Below, piece by piece: positions 53,191 to 61,986 of a DNA stretch of 64,000 bases. Source of the stretch: Shewanella sp. c952. GTDB lineage: Bacteria > Pseudomonadota > Gammaproteobacteria > Enterobacterales > Shewanellaceae. The stretch is from assembly GCF_019654975.1 (NCBI RefSeq), contig NZ_BPEW01000006.1:1-64000 (forward strand). The letters are read 5' to 3'. The number at the start of each line of letters is the position of its first letter. Within the stretch, counting starts at the first letter, position 1. Below the pieces are notes generated by a model. It saw only the letters and a list, made by a program, of their open reading frames with translations, searched no databases and was not told the origin of the DNA. A program made the translations under genes and the position numbers.

Positions 53191-53996
53191 TGATTCATAC
53201 CAATACCAATACCAATACCAATACCAATACCAATACCAATACCAATACCAATATTAGTACCAGTCAACATAAAGTGGTGATAGTGACTGGCGCGAGCAGA
53301 GGCATTGGCGCTGCAACCGCTAAGTTATTGGGCGCACAAGGATATAGTGTGTGCGTGAATTACCATAAGCAATTACAAGCTGCAGAGCAGGTTGTCACCG
53401 ATATAAAGTCAGCGGGTGGACACGCTATTGCCATTCAAGCTGATGTATCAAAAGAGGTGGATGTTGTCAGGCTCTTTGCTGAAACGGCGCAGCAGCTGGG
53501 CGTAGTGAGGCATTTAGTGAATAACGTTGGCGTGTTGTTTACTCAGTCAAAGCTGGTCGACATGAGTCTAGCGCGGTTTAATCGCGTGATGAATACCAAT
53601 GTCAGTAGCTGTTTCTTATGTTGCCGTGAGGCCATTAAGCAAATGCAAGCGGGCAGCGCTATCGTTAATGTCTCCTCGGCAGCATCTAGAAGCGGCGCAC
53701 CCAATGAGTACGTCGATTATGCCGCATCAAAAGGAGCAATGGATTCATTGACTAAAGGTTTGTCGCTTGAAGTGGCAGCCGACGGGATTCGGGTTAATGC
53801 GGTTAGACCAGGCTTTATTCATACCGATATGCATGCCGATGGCGGCGAGCCCAATCGCGTTGAAAGGTTAAGTCCACAAATACCGCTGCAGCGGGGTGGG
53901 ACACCTGAAGAGGTTGCTGAAGCTATCGCATGGTTATTATCAGATGCGGCTTCTTATGTGACAGGGTCATTTATAGATTTAGCCGGTGGAAAGTAG
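53190..53996 (+). CDS. SDR family oxidoreductase with N-terminal (Thr-Asn)9 tract
   Basis: 268 aa. Rossmann motif TGASRGIG at 33-40, NNVG, and catalytic Ser/Tyr177/Lys181 in NVSSAAS and YVDYAASK; C-terminal RPGFIHTDMHADGG. FabG-like short-chain dehydrogenase; substrate unknown. Residues 4-21 are nine Thr-Asn pairs encoded by a hexanucleotide repeat, extending the N-terminus before the first beta strand. The ATG overlaps the GNAT stop with GAGG upstream. Confidence 0.88.
   Translation: MIHTNTNTNTNTNTNTNTNTNISTSQHKVVIVTGASRGIGAATAKLLGAQGYSVCVNYHKQLQAAEQVVTDIKSAGGHAIAIQADVSKEVDVVRLFAETAQQLGVVRHLVNNVGVLFTQSKLVDMSLARFNRVMNTNVSSCFLCCREAIKQMQAGSAIVNVSSAASRSGAPNEYVDYAASKGAMDSLTKGLSLEVAADGIRVNAVRPGFIHTDMHADGGEPNRVERLSPQIPLQRGGTPEEVAEAIAWLLSDAASYVTGSFIDLAGGK
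53199..53252 (+). repeat. Hexanucleotide microsatellite (ACCAAT)9 inside the SDR gene
   Basis: Nine perfect ACCAAT units. The unit is six bases, so gain or loss changes the number of Thr-Asn pairs without shifting the frame. Confidence 0.97.
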
Positions 53997-54022
53997 CAAA
54001 AACTCCAGTTTACCGACGCAAC

Positions 54023-54054
54023 GAAAAAGCCCAGACTTGAGTCTGGGCTTTATA
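54023..54054. terminator. Bidirectional terminator
   Basis: AAAAAGCCCAGAC (54024-54036) pairs with GTCTGGGCTTT (from 54041). Shared by the converging SDR and receptor genes. Confidence 0.88.
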
Positions 54055-54078
54055 CTTTCTAAATGGAAAACATAATAT

Positions 54079-56151
54079 TTAGAAAGTGTAACTTACACCA
54101 AACTTTACCGTTCTTGGTTTACCTACGTTGACTTCTCCATTTTCACCGCCACCTAAGTAGTCAGTGTCAAATAGGTTTTCGACATTCACTCTTAGTTGTA
54201 GATCTTGCCCCGCCACAGGAATAGCGTAACTAATTCCGGTGTCAACACGAGTATAAGCATCTTTTTCGAAGGTATTCGCGGCGTCACCAAAGCGCTCGCC
54301 CTCGTAGAATGCACCTAAGTTAACCGCCAGTCTGTCGGTTAGTGAATATTTAGCCCAAATAGAAGCTGTCCACTCAGGTACATCTTCAGGTCGATTTCCT
54401 TGGAATTCATCGTGGGAGCTATATTCTGCATCGAGATACATTAACGAGGTGATTAAAGACAGATCGTCGTTAATTTGTCCCATGCCGCCAAATTCAAAAC
54501 CACGATGGCGTTGCACGCCGCCTTGAGTGGTAATAGGGCTATCAGAAGTGCCAGCATTAGTCAGAATGTTCTCACGTTCGATGTTAAACACTGCGGCGTT
54601 TAAGCGGATTCTCCCTGATAGCAGTTCCCATTTAGTGCCCAATTCAACCATTTTACCTTTAATTGGGTCGAGCTCTAAACCATAGCTGCCATCTTCATCG
54701 TCAAGTACGCTGCCTTGTGGTTCAAAACTCTCACTGTAGTTGGCATAAATAGCAGCATTGTCGACCGGGTGGTAAATAACTCCAAATTTAGGTAACACTG
54801 AATTGCTGTCGGCATCGGTTTTGTCTTGCTGATCGTAGCGCACACCCAGTAACACTTGCCATTCATCGGTGAGTGAAATTAGATCTTGAGCAAACACACC
54901 ATAGTATTGGTAGTCTTTGCTGGAGGCTTTTGCATCGGCATAGTCTAAGTCTGGCTGAGGCACAATAACACCGGTGTTGATATTACCGTTGTCCATTTTT
55001 CCTTTCACTTTGAGTGAACTGTATTGGTGGTCAACATAGTTACCGCCAAATAGCAGGTCATGTTGCATACCGGCAAGCTCGATAGAGCCAACAAAGTCGA
55101 AGTAAAATGCCTGCTGCTGCCAATCTTCAAGCTTATTGTACGGCTTGTTTTTATAACTACCTGTATCCGGATCGTAGCTGCCAGTTTGAGGCTTACTTTC
55201 CCAGCGTTCGCGTTCATTGTGCTGTTTATTGTAACCGGCAGCAAACTCCCAATCGTCACTCAGTTGATAGCGCAGATCAGCGCCATAGTTTTCACTTTGG
55301 GCATCAATTTTAGTCCAAGGCATATCCCATATCATCTCGTTGCCACCAACAACGTCGCCATTGTCATCGACTAAGGCGCCACTGTCTTGGCCTGCAAGTT
55401 CATCAGATTTGTCATAATGTAAGGACAGCGTGAGATCATCGCTAATATCAAAATCAGTCATTAAGCTGCCAACAAAAAAGTCACTATCTTGTGCACTACC
55501 ATCTTGATATTCACGCCAGTTTTTATTTTGCTCTTTCTCAAGCACGGCGCGATAACGAATCGTTTGGGCTTCATTCAAACTGCCCCCGGCATCCAGTGAG
55601 CCTCTAACCGAGCCATGCTCATCGCCTTTAACACCAACAGTTAAAAATGAGTCGTAAGTCGGCTTTTTAGTGACCAAGTTAACGAGACCTCCCGGCGTTG
55701 ACTGGCCGTAGAGTAAACTTGACGGTCCTTTTAACACCTCAACATTTTCAACTAATGCCATCGGTAAGCGGTACTTAGAAAAGTGCTGGTGGCCATCTTT
55801 AAGTAAATTGGTACTTTCATCCAAACTAAAGCCACGCAAGCTAAAGCGTTCTCTGTCGGTGGTCACTCGACCAATTGAAATACTCGCATCGTTCTTGAGC
55901 GCATCACCGAGTGTGCGCACTAACTGGTCATCCATCACCTCTTTAGGAATGACGACTACAGACTGCGGCGTATCCAGTAGAGATACATCAGAGCGCATCG
56001 CGCCATGAGCTTGATCTGTTTTGTAATGCTGTTGGTGCCCGGTCACGGTGATAACTTCGATATTGGCATCATCAACAGTGGTTGCGAATGCTGCACTTGA
56101 GTAAAGAATGCCTGTTACTAGCGCGGAAATTAGCTTTACTTGAGTATTCAT
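54079..56151 (-). CDS. TonB-dependent siderophore receptor
   Basis: 690 aa. Signal peptide to about residue 23 (SSAAFA), then a TonB-box-like EVITVTG (about 32-38). The plug domain follows with TPQSVVVIPKE and LKGPSSLLYGQSTPGGLVNLVTKKP. A 22-strand barrel closes with the C-terminal GKPRTVKFGVSYTF (terminal Phe). The plug resembles ferrichrome/ferrioxamine-type (FhuA/FoxA-like) receptors; the ligand is not predictable. A Fur box lies about 150 bp upstream. No siderophore synthesis or ABC uptake genes are adjacent. Confidence 0.92.
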   Translation of the reverse strand: MNTQVKLISALVTGILYSSAAFATTVDDANIEVITVTGHQQHYKTDQAHGAMRSDVSLLDTPQSVVVIPKEVMDDQLVRTLGDALKNDASISIGRVTTDRERFSLRGFSLDESTNLLKDGHQHFSKYRLPMALVENVEVLKGPSSLLYGQSTPGGLVNLVTKKPTYDSFLTVGVKGDEHGSVRGSLDAGGSLNEAQTIRYRAVLEKEQNKNWREYQDGSAQDSDFFVGSLMTDFDISDDLTLSLHYDKSDELAGQDSGALVDDNGDVVGGNEMIWDMPWTKIDAQSENYGADLRYQLSDDWEFAAGYNKQHNERERWESKPQTGSYDPDTGSYKNKPYNKLEDWQQQAFYFDFVGSIELAGMQHDLLFGGNYVDHQYSSLKVKGKMDNGNINTGVIVPQPDLDYADAKASSKDYQYYGVFAQDLISLTDEWQVLLGVRYDQQDKTDADSNSVLPKFGVIYHPVDNAAIYANYSESFEPQGSVLDDEDGSYGLELDPIKGKMVELGTKWELLSGRIRLNAAVFNIERENILTNAGTSDSPITTQGGVQRHRGFEFGGMGQINDDLSLITSLMYLDAEYSSHDEFQGNRPEDVPEWTASIWAKYSLTDRLAVNLGAFYEGERFGDAANTFEKDAYTRVDTGISYAIPVAGQDLQLRVNVENLFDTDYLGGGENGEVNVGKPRTVKFGVSYTF

Positions 56152-56290
56152 GTAGTCATGCCTTTAATAGCTCTTTGCGACGACAGCTCTTACATAAGCT
56201 AATCTCGATATTCCGTATCAAATGTTAAGCGCAGGCTAAAGTTAATTTAAATATGTTGTGGAGGTTTTCTTTCTTGGTGTGAATGCTAAT

Positions 56291-56309
56291 GAGAATTGAT
56301 ATCAATATC
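56291..56309. promoter_or_regulatory. Fur box upstream of the TonB-dependent receptor
   Basis: GAGAATTGATATCAATATC matches 13 of 19 positions of the Fur consensus GATAATGATAATCATTATC and contains the perfect palindrome TTGATATCAA. It would repress the receptor under iron sufficiency. Confidence 0.65.
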
Positions 56310-56671
56310 AACTGTAAGTGGTTGTTATATGAGCGCTTGAACGGGTGAATGATAAATAGTGTGAGTACTATCACCTGACAAACTTAATGGGTTTTGTATT
56401 TTGTTGAGCGTGAAATCCCATTCCAGCAAGGGTTGTAGCGATTTATGAGTTGTTTTTAGTAAAAATACGGCTATATAAAAAATTAATGAATATTAACTGA
56501 AACTTAAACCCTTAAGTTTATAATGGTTTTTTTACAATTAGCTATTTGATAGCAATCTGGATCAATTTGTTAGCAATAAGGCCACAAAAAGAGTGGTGTT
56601 TAGGCGCGAGTCATCTAGCGGTTGAGTTACCTTTATGATCGTTTAAACAGGCCAGGGAGTTGACAAGTACT
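56310..56671. other. AT-rich intergenic region before the cytochrome b gene
   Basis: Divergent promoter region between the receptor (minus) and the cytochrome b gene (plus). No gene or long repeat visible. Confidence 0.35.
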
Positions 56672-57436
56672 ATGGACGATAATATGAGTCATAAAACTAG
56701 TAATAAAAAAGCAGAAAATGGAGTCGTAGAGTATCGAGTTTGGGACAAACCGGTAAGAATTTTCCATTGGGTCAATGTCATTCTTATTACAGCGCTCATG
56801 TTTGTTGGATTAATTATGCTGTTTAAGTCTGAGCTTGGGATCAGCGGCTTAACTGCAAAGATAAAACTGAAAGAGTTACACACAGTCATTGGCTATTTGT
56901 TTGCCATTAACCTTCTCGTACGGTTGGTGTGGGGTTTTGTTGGCAGCCGTTTTGCCAAGTTCGCCAGTATGTGTCCAAAAATCAACGAGGTTGCCGCTTA
57001 TAATCAACGCTTAAAAGTCGGTGAAAATCCTCAGTACCTTGGGCATAATCCTATCGGCAAGTTTGCCGTGGTTGCTATAATGGCTTTGTTGGTTGTTATC
57101 ATGATAACTGGGTTAATGCGCGCTGGCACGGATATCTATTACCCGCCATTTGGTGGCGCTGTCACTCGTTATATCGCTGCGGATACTGTTGATCCGACTA
57201 CCATAAAAGCATACGACGATACTGGGGTGAATTTAGATAAAAAGGCCAACATCAAGCCTTATAAAAGTCTTGCTGGCGACATTCACCTGTACAGCGTTTA
57301 TCTGTTAATGCTGCTGATACTCATGCATATCATCGGTGTGGTACGTGCTGAGTTGCGTCATCAACCAGGGATTATTTCAGCGATGTTTTCAGGCAAGAAA
57401 CGTATAGCAGGCAAGTGTGAAGACGGAAATGAATAA
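56672..57436 (+). CDS. Cytochrome b561-like (Ni,Fe-hydrogenase cytochrome b family) membrane protein
   Basis: 254 aa from ATG 56672 (GGGAG about 12 bases upstream; an ATG at 56684 is also possible). Four hydrophobic helices with haem-ligand histidines in RIFHWVNV, ELHTVIGYLFAIN, DIHLYSVYLLMLLILMHIIGVV. A periplasmic loop of about 50 residues lies between helices 3 and 4. A diheme cytochrome b that passes electrons between quinol and a periplasmic partner. No partner gene is adjacent. Confidence 0.85.
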   Translation: MDDNMSHKTSNKKAENGVVEYRVWDKPVRIFHWVNVILITALMFVGLIMLFKSELGISGLTAKIKLKELHTVIGYLFAINLLVRLVWGFVGSRFAKFASMCPKINEVAAYNQRLKVGENPQYLGHNPIGKFAVVAIMALLVVIMITGLMRAGTDIYYPPFGGAVTRYIAADTVDPTTIKAYDDTGVNLDKKANIKPYKSLAGDIHLYSVYLLMLLILMHIIGVVRAELRHQPGIISAMFSGKKRIAGKCEDGNE

Positions 57437-57521
57437 CGATTAACTGTTGTCCATCAATGATAATTCACTAAGTTTTTTATTATAGAAAGGCCACTGCTTA
57501 ATAGCCGTGGCCTTAGTTTTA

Positions 57522-58367
57522 TCAACTTGTTTTAAAGTGAGGTCGATAAGCTTGTGGTAGCTCAAACACCTTATCTTGATGGGTGACTGGGCAGATAAAG
57601 TTTAAGTAACATGAGGTGAGCTGTAAATTGGGCGTCGATTCATTGCCATTACCGTGCAGTCTGTCACCAATAACAGGATGACCAACACTTGCCATATGCA
57701 CCCGTATTTGATGTTTACGACCTGACTCGATTTTCACTTGCACTTTAGACTGATTTAATTCGCTATTGTATTCAAGCCTGTGGGCGTGAGATAACGCTGA
57801 CTTGCCATCTACATCACTATTGATAGTGATTTTTGAATCTGGAAATTCACCCTCGACGATCACTTGATAGTATTTATCTAAAGCGCGAGTTTCAAACAAT
57901 TTGGCAATAGCCGCAGTGATCTTTTTGCTATGACCCAGCACAATCAATCCGGTGGCAGCGAGATCAAGCCTGTGGATAATATAAGCACTACGAGCCGGCG
58001 TTAGACGTGTCTCAGCAAAACGATTAATCGTGGTGTGGTCGCTCCATTTTGACCCTTGGCAGCGCATACCAAATGGCTTATACCAGACGCTATATTGTCC
58101 TTCATCAAATAGTAACTCAGCTGCTTCAATTTGCTCATCTAATACTGCTTGATTGTAATAAAGATGCAACTCATCACCTTGATTAAGCGCTTTTTTTGCT
58201 CGTCTTAAGCGGTTGGTTTGTTTACCGTGAGTGAGCCAAACTGCGCCTTTTTGCATCGCCTGTTTGATTAACTGTTTGCTCAGACCTGTTTGCTTAGCTA
58301 ACAGGCTGACAGCATCAATTTGAGGATCGATGACTTTGATATGGCATTCAGTTTTTTGCAGGCTCAT
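57522..58367 (-). CDS. RluA family pseudouridine synthase
   Basis: 281 aa. N-terminal S4-like RNA-binding segment (about 10-70). The catalytic motif HRLDLAATGLIVLGHSK has the nucleophile Asp135, and the domain closes with GRKHQIRVHMASVGHPVIGDRLHG. It isomerises uridine in rRNA or tRNA; site specificity cannot be told. Monocistronic. Confidence 0.9.
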   Translation of the reverse strand: MSLQKTECHIKVIDPQIDAVSLLAKQTGLSKQLIKQAMQKGAVWLTHGKQTNRLRRAKKALNQGDELHLYYNQAVLDEQIEAAELLFDEGQYSVWYKPFGMRCQGSKWSDHTTINRFAETRLTPARSAYIIHRLDLAATGLIVLGHSKKITAAIAKLFETRALDKYYQVIVEGEFPDSKITINSDVDGKSALSHAHRLEYNSELNQSKVQVKIESGRKHQIRVHMASVGHPVIGDRLHGNGNESTPNLQLTSCYLNFICPVTHQDKVFELPQAYRPHFKTS

Positions 58368-58667
58368 GGCTTGATTACGTAGTCTTTAAAGATTGGCCAG
58401 CTATTTTACACTAACTACTGCAAGCGCTGCGACCTCTATCTATCAATGTGTTTAATACGAGCGTGTCGAGGCAAGGGGTTTGTAAAGAACGTTGACAGCT
58501 GAACATACAGGATTAAGGCGTTTGGCTAGATGTAAAAATTTTAATGCAAATTATCTTGTTCTCGCTATGAGCTAGGCTTAATGTGGATCTTAATCGTTTT
58601 CAATTGCAGTAACCGACATTGATATTAATCAGTGCGGCTACTTAGCGGGTAAAAACTGGAGTGAATC
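58368..58667. other. Intergenic region between divergent genes
   Basis: Nothing beyond likely promoters of the pseudouridine synthase (minus) and phosphohexomutase (plus). Confidence 0.3.
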
Positions 58668-60401
58668 ATGGATACGCAGTTAAAGTTTAGAGTGCAAAAC
58701 TGGCTCAACAATGATCCCGACCCATTAATGCGCGCAGAGCTAAAGGCTTTGCTTGACGCTAATGACAATGAAGCCATAGCCGCGCGCTTTGCTGGGCGTT
58801 TGGCATTTGGTACCGCAGGCCTTCGTGGTGTAGTTGGCGCAGGGCCAACTCGAATGAATCGTTTAGTGGTGCAGCAAACTTCTGCAGGTCTCGGCGCATA
58901 TCTACAGGCACAAGTGAGTGATATTGCCACTCGCGGCGTAGTCATTGGTTATGATGGCCGCCACGACTCACAACAGTTTGCTGAAGATGCAGCCAGTGTA
59001 TTGTGTGGACTGGGTATTAAAGTGTACCTGACCAAACAGATAGCAGCCACGCCGCTGGTGGCATTTGGTGTGCTGCACCTTGGTGCTGGAGCGGGCATAG
59101 TGGTGACCGCGAGCCATAATCCACCGCAATATAACGGTTATAAAGTGTATTGGGGTAATGGCGCGCAAATTATTCCCCCTCATGATAGCGGGATTGCTGC
59201 ATGTATTGAAAAAGCGGCCACCGAGCAGATAAAGCTGCCCACGTTAGATGAAGCCTTAATGGCTGGGCATTTACAGATCTTAGGGGATGACTTTTACCAA
59301 GCTTATCGTGATGGCGTGCATCAGTCACCAGTGTTACAAAATAATACTGAGCCCGCACAAGTCAGCCTCGCTTACACAGCTATGCATGGCGTGGGTAATG
59401 AGATGGCGTTAAACGTGCTGCAAGATGCTGGCTTTGACAACGTATACTCGGTAGCGGCGCAGTCACAGCCCGATGGTGACTTTCCCACGGTGAACTTTCC
59501 AAACCCTGAAGAGAAAGGGGCGATGGATTTAGTTATTGCAGAGGCGAAAAAACACAACGCGATGTTGGCCTGTGCTAACGATCCGGATGCCGACCGATTC
59601 GCGGTTGCTGTGCGCACCGCTGATGACAATGATCAAATCAACTATCAAATGCTCACAGGCGATCAAGTTGGCGTCTTATTTGGTCATTACTTGCTATCAC
59701 ATGCCAGTGACAACCAGCGTTTAACTTGCACAACGATTGTGTCATCAAGCCTATTATCAAAAGTGGCCGCCAGTATGGATGCGACTTGCACCACCACGCT
59801 CACCGGCTTTAAATGGTTAACCAATGTGGGTATGAGCGAGCAAACAGATGCTAATCAGTTCTTGTTTGCCTATGAAGAAGCACTCGGGTACACCCTTGGC
59901 ACTATGGTGTGGGATAAAGATGGTTTATCGGCGTTGGTTGGATTCGCGCAGCTCACGGCAGAACTTGCCTGTCAAGGGCAAACGATTTGGGACAGATTGG
60001 AGCTAATCTATCGGCAGCATGGTTTCCATCTTAATAACCAAGTGAGTATTGCATTAAAACCGACAACACCGAATATTGGTGCTTATCTGCGCGATAACCC
60101 GCCGCAAGCAATCGCGGGGCATAAAGTGGTATCAACCGATGACATCAGTATAGGCAAACGCCTTTTTGCCGATGGCAGTGAAGAAGCCATTAATTTGCCT
60201 ACCAGCGATGTGCTTATCTACCGCCTCGATAACCATGCCAGAGTGATTGTAAGGCCATCAGGCACTGAACCAAAGATTAAGTGCTACTACGAAGTGGTCG
60301 AGACTATGAATGCAAACGACACGCTAGCCAGTGCACAACAAAGAGCACAGGCCAATATGGACGCATTTATTAACGCTCATCAAGCAGATTTGCCTAAATA
60401 G
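58668..60401 (+). CDS. Phospho-sugar mutase (PGM2-like phosphoglucomutase/phosphopentomutase group)
   Basis: 577 aa. Alpha-D-phosphohexomutase family: GLRGVVGAGPTRMNR near the start, active-site phosphoserine Ser149 in VTASHNPPQYNGYK, metal loop DPDADRFAV, sugar-binding EEALGYTLG, and phosphate-binding RPSGTEPKIKCYYEV. The size and AYTAMHGVG segment match the about 570-aa PGM2-type group rather than ManB or GlmM. It interconverts hexose- or pentose-1- and 6/5-phosphates. Confidence 0.9.
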   Translation: MDTQLKFRVQNWLNNDPDPLMRAELKALLDANDNEAIAARFAGRLAFGTAGLRGVVGAGPTRMNRLVVQQTSAGLGAYLQAQVSDIATRGVVIGYDGRHDSQQFAEDAASVLCGLGIKVYLTKQIAATPLVAFGVLHLGAGAGIVVTASHNPPQYNGYKVYWGNGAQIIPPHDSGIAACIEKAATEQIKLPTLDEALMAGHLQILGDDFYQAYRDGVHQSPVLQNNTEPAQVSLAYTAMHGVGNEMALNVLQDAGFDNVYSVAAQSQPDGDFPTVNFPNPEEKGAMDLVIAEAKKHNAMLACANDPDADRFAVAVRTADDNDQINYQMLTGDQVGVLFGHYLLSHASDNQRLTCTTIVSSSLLSKVAASMDATCTTTLTGFKWLTNVGMSEQTDANQFLFAYEEALGYTLGTMVWDKDGLSALVGFAQLTAELACQGQTIWDRLELIYRQHGFHLNNQVSIALKPTTPNIGAYLRDNPPQAIAGHKVVSTDDISIGKRLFADGSEEAINLPTSDVLIYRLDNHARVIVRPSGTEPKIKCYYEVVETMNANDTLASAQQRAQANMDAFINAHQADLPK

Positions 60402-60424
60402 CTTAATTGCCATTTTAAAATTGA

Positions 60425-60449
60425 GAAGCCACCGCAAGGTGGCTTTTTA
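60425..60449 (+). terminator. Terminator of the phospho-sugar mutase gene
   Basis: AGCCACC (60427-60433) pairs with GGTGGCT (60438-60444) and TTTTT follows, 25 bp after the stop. Confidence 0.85.
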
Positions 60450-60500
60450 TTGAAGGGATGGCTTATATCAGCCGGCTCTATGGCTGCTTTAAACTTAAAT

Positions 60501-60534
60501 GCTTAACTCATTTTTTGATAGAAATGAGTTAGGC
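60501..60534. repeat. Hairpin with attC-like core ends
   Basis: GCTTAAC (60501-60507) and GTTAGGC (60528-60534) fit RYYYAAC and GTTRRRY. They continue inward as AACTCATTT/AAATGAGTT, a 9-bp perfect stem with an 8-base loop. At 34 bp it is too short for a standard attC site, but it sits directly downstream of an orphan membrane gene on the minus strand. Confidence 0.3.
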
Positions 60535-60577
60535 ATCCAATCCATTAAAAGGTTGAAATTGACACGATGAGCTCTTG

Positions 60578-60985
60578 TTAGGCTTCTCTGACACTACGCC
60601 GTTGATTCAGCACATAAAGTACACATGCAAACAAAGCGATGTCTCTAGGAATAACTATTGCTAAAAAAGTCATTTCGGTAGGTAAAGGAAAAGGGTGGGA
60701 TACAATGAAGTACGGGATTAATAATGCCCAATAAAAATAACTATAATTATTTAAAGTGAAAGACGTCACTATGCGGGTAAATAGCCAAAAAAGAACAATG
60801 AAAGGTATAGTCATAACAACATGCTCGATAATGACACTTTTTAAAATTAGATACTCTCCTGCCAATGGTAGGAGGTCCATAATATTAAACATAACCCCTG
60901 CACCAATCCCAGTTATATATACAATTAAGTATAGGTATAATATGCTTAGAAAAATGACTAAGGTCCAATCTTTCACTCTATCCAT
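60578..60985 (-). CDS. Orphan four-helix membrane protein
   Basis: 135 aa from ATG 60985 (GGAG eight bases upstream; GTG at 60994 is the alternative). Four hydrophobic segments (about 7-30, 45-68, 75-95, 105-125). AT-richer than its neighbours, no family recognised, no operon partner. It could be a transferred gene of unknown function. Confidence 0.6.
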   Translation of the reverse strand: MDRVKDWTLVIFLSILYLYLIVYITGIGAGVMFNIMDLLPLAGEYLILKSVIIEHVVMTIPFIVLFWLFTRIVTSFTLNNYSYFYWALLIPYFIVSHPFPLPTEMTFLAIVIPRDIALFACVLYVLNQRRSVREA

Positions 60986-61317
60986 AAGTAACACTCCATT
61001 GACATTCTAATCGCTTTTTATCCAACGTCTTGGGCAAATCCTTGCCTATTATTTACGCTCAACATATCAATGCAAATCATTTGTGTAAACTATTTGTGTA
61101 AAATGACTGAGTTGTATGCTTTTTGTATTGTTAAGATGTGTTCATCCAGAACATGGGAAAGAGCATTTACTAGGTCAATGTTACTTCTCTCATTTGCACG
61201 CAACTTATAAAATTAGCTGTTGTAGAACAGCTAATTGAACGCTAGTGTAGATGATTAAATAATCAACAACATCAATATTGGAATTCATTTAAAGCACCAA
61301 GTGCTAGGGGATAGGCA
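60986..61317. other. Intergenic region with perfect hairpin
   Basis: Divergent promoters expected. ATTTGTGTAAA occurs twice close together (about 61079-61105). A perfect 11-bp stem is listed separately at 61211-61236. Confidence 0.4.
61211..61236. repeat. Perfect 11-bp inverted repeat upstream of a methyltransferase
   Basis: AATTAGCTGTT and AACAGCTAATT with loop GTAG. No T run follows, so a terminator is unlikely; an operator or leader structure for the gene starting at 61318 is possible. Confidence 0.7.
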
Positions 61318-61953
61318 ATGGATAATAATCAAATATCGGTAAATACTTTTGATAAATTAGCGCAAAGGTATGAAGACAAATACATGGATCTTGCGATGTA
61401 TGCTGATACTTTTGATTCTTTCATCAACCATCTGCCAACTGATGATGCCCGTGTGTTAGAGCTGGCTTGTGGGCCAGGGAATATCACCAAAATGCTGTTA
61501 TCTGAGAAGCCAAATTTGTCGATATTGGCGACGGATCTCGCGCCCAATATGTTGCTGCTTGCTAAGAAAAACAACCCTAAAATTGAAGTGTTGCAGTTAG
61601 ACAGTCGCCACTTAAGCAAGGTTACAGAAAGGTTCGATGCAATAATGTGTGGCTTTTGTTTGCCTTACCTTGATAGAGATGAGGCGATTGCACTTATCGA
61701 TGCCGCGGCTGAAAGGCTGAATCCTCAGGGGGTTTTGTATTTAAGTACAATGGAAGGGGAATGCCCAAAAGTACGCGAGGACACTTCAAGTGATGGTGAT
61801 AAGGTTTATACCTATTTTCACCATGCAGAGCAGTTAGTGCCGGCCTTGAGTCGACGTGGTTTTAAGCTATTGGCACTAAAGCGTAAACAGCAGTTAAGCC
61901 CGATTGGTGAGGTGACGGATCTATTTATCACCGCTAGGCTAGATGCTGACTAA
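61318..61953 (+). CDS. Class I SAM-dependent methyltransferase
   Basis: 211 aa. Motif I VLELACGPGNITKMLL (about 44-59), acidic motif II ILATDLAPNMLLLAKK, and FDAIMCGFCLPYL as motif IV. This is the small UbiE/Tam-like family; substrate unknown. The ATG follows AGGGGATAGGCA. Monocistronic. Confidence 0.88.
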   Translation: MDNNQISVNTFDKLAQRYEDKYMDLAMYADTFDSFINHLPTDDARVLELACGPGNITKMLLSEKPNLSILATDLAPNMLLLAKKNNPKIEVLQLDSRHLSKVTERFDAIMCGFCLPYLDRDEAIALIDAAAERLNPQGVLYLSTMEGECPKVREDTSSDGDKVYTYFHHAEQLVPALSRRGFKLLALKRKQQLSPIGEVTDLFITARLDAD

Positions 61954-61986
61954 AATGCACGTGAAGTGTGTTATTTAGTTTAAGCG

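Noticed and set aside
53199..53252. Repeat array as possible CRISPR
   Set aside because: Contiguous hexamers with no spacers, inside a coding frame; a simple microsatellite.
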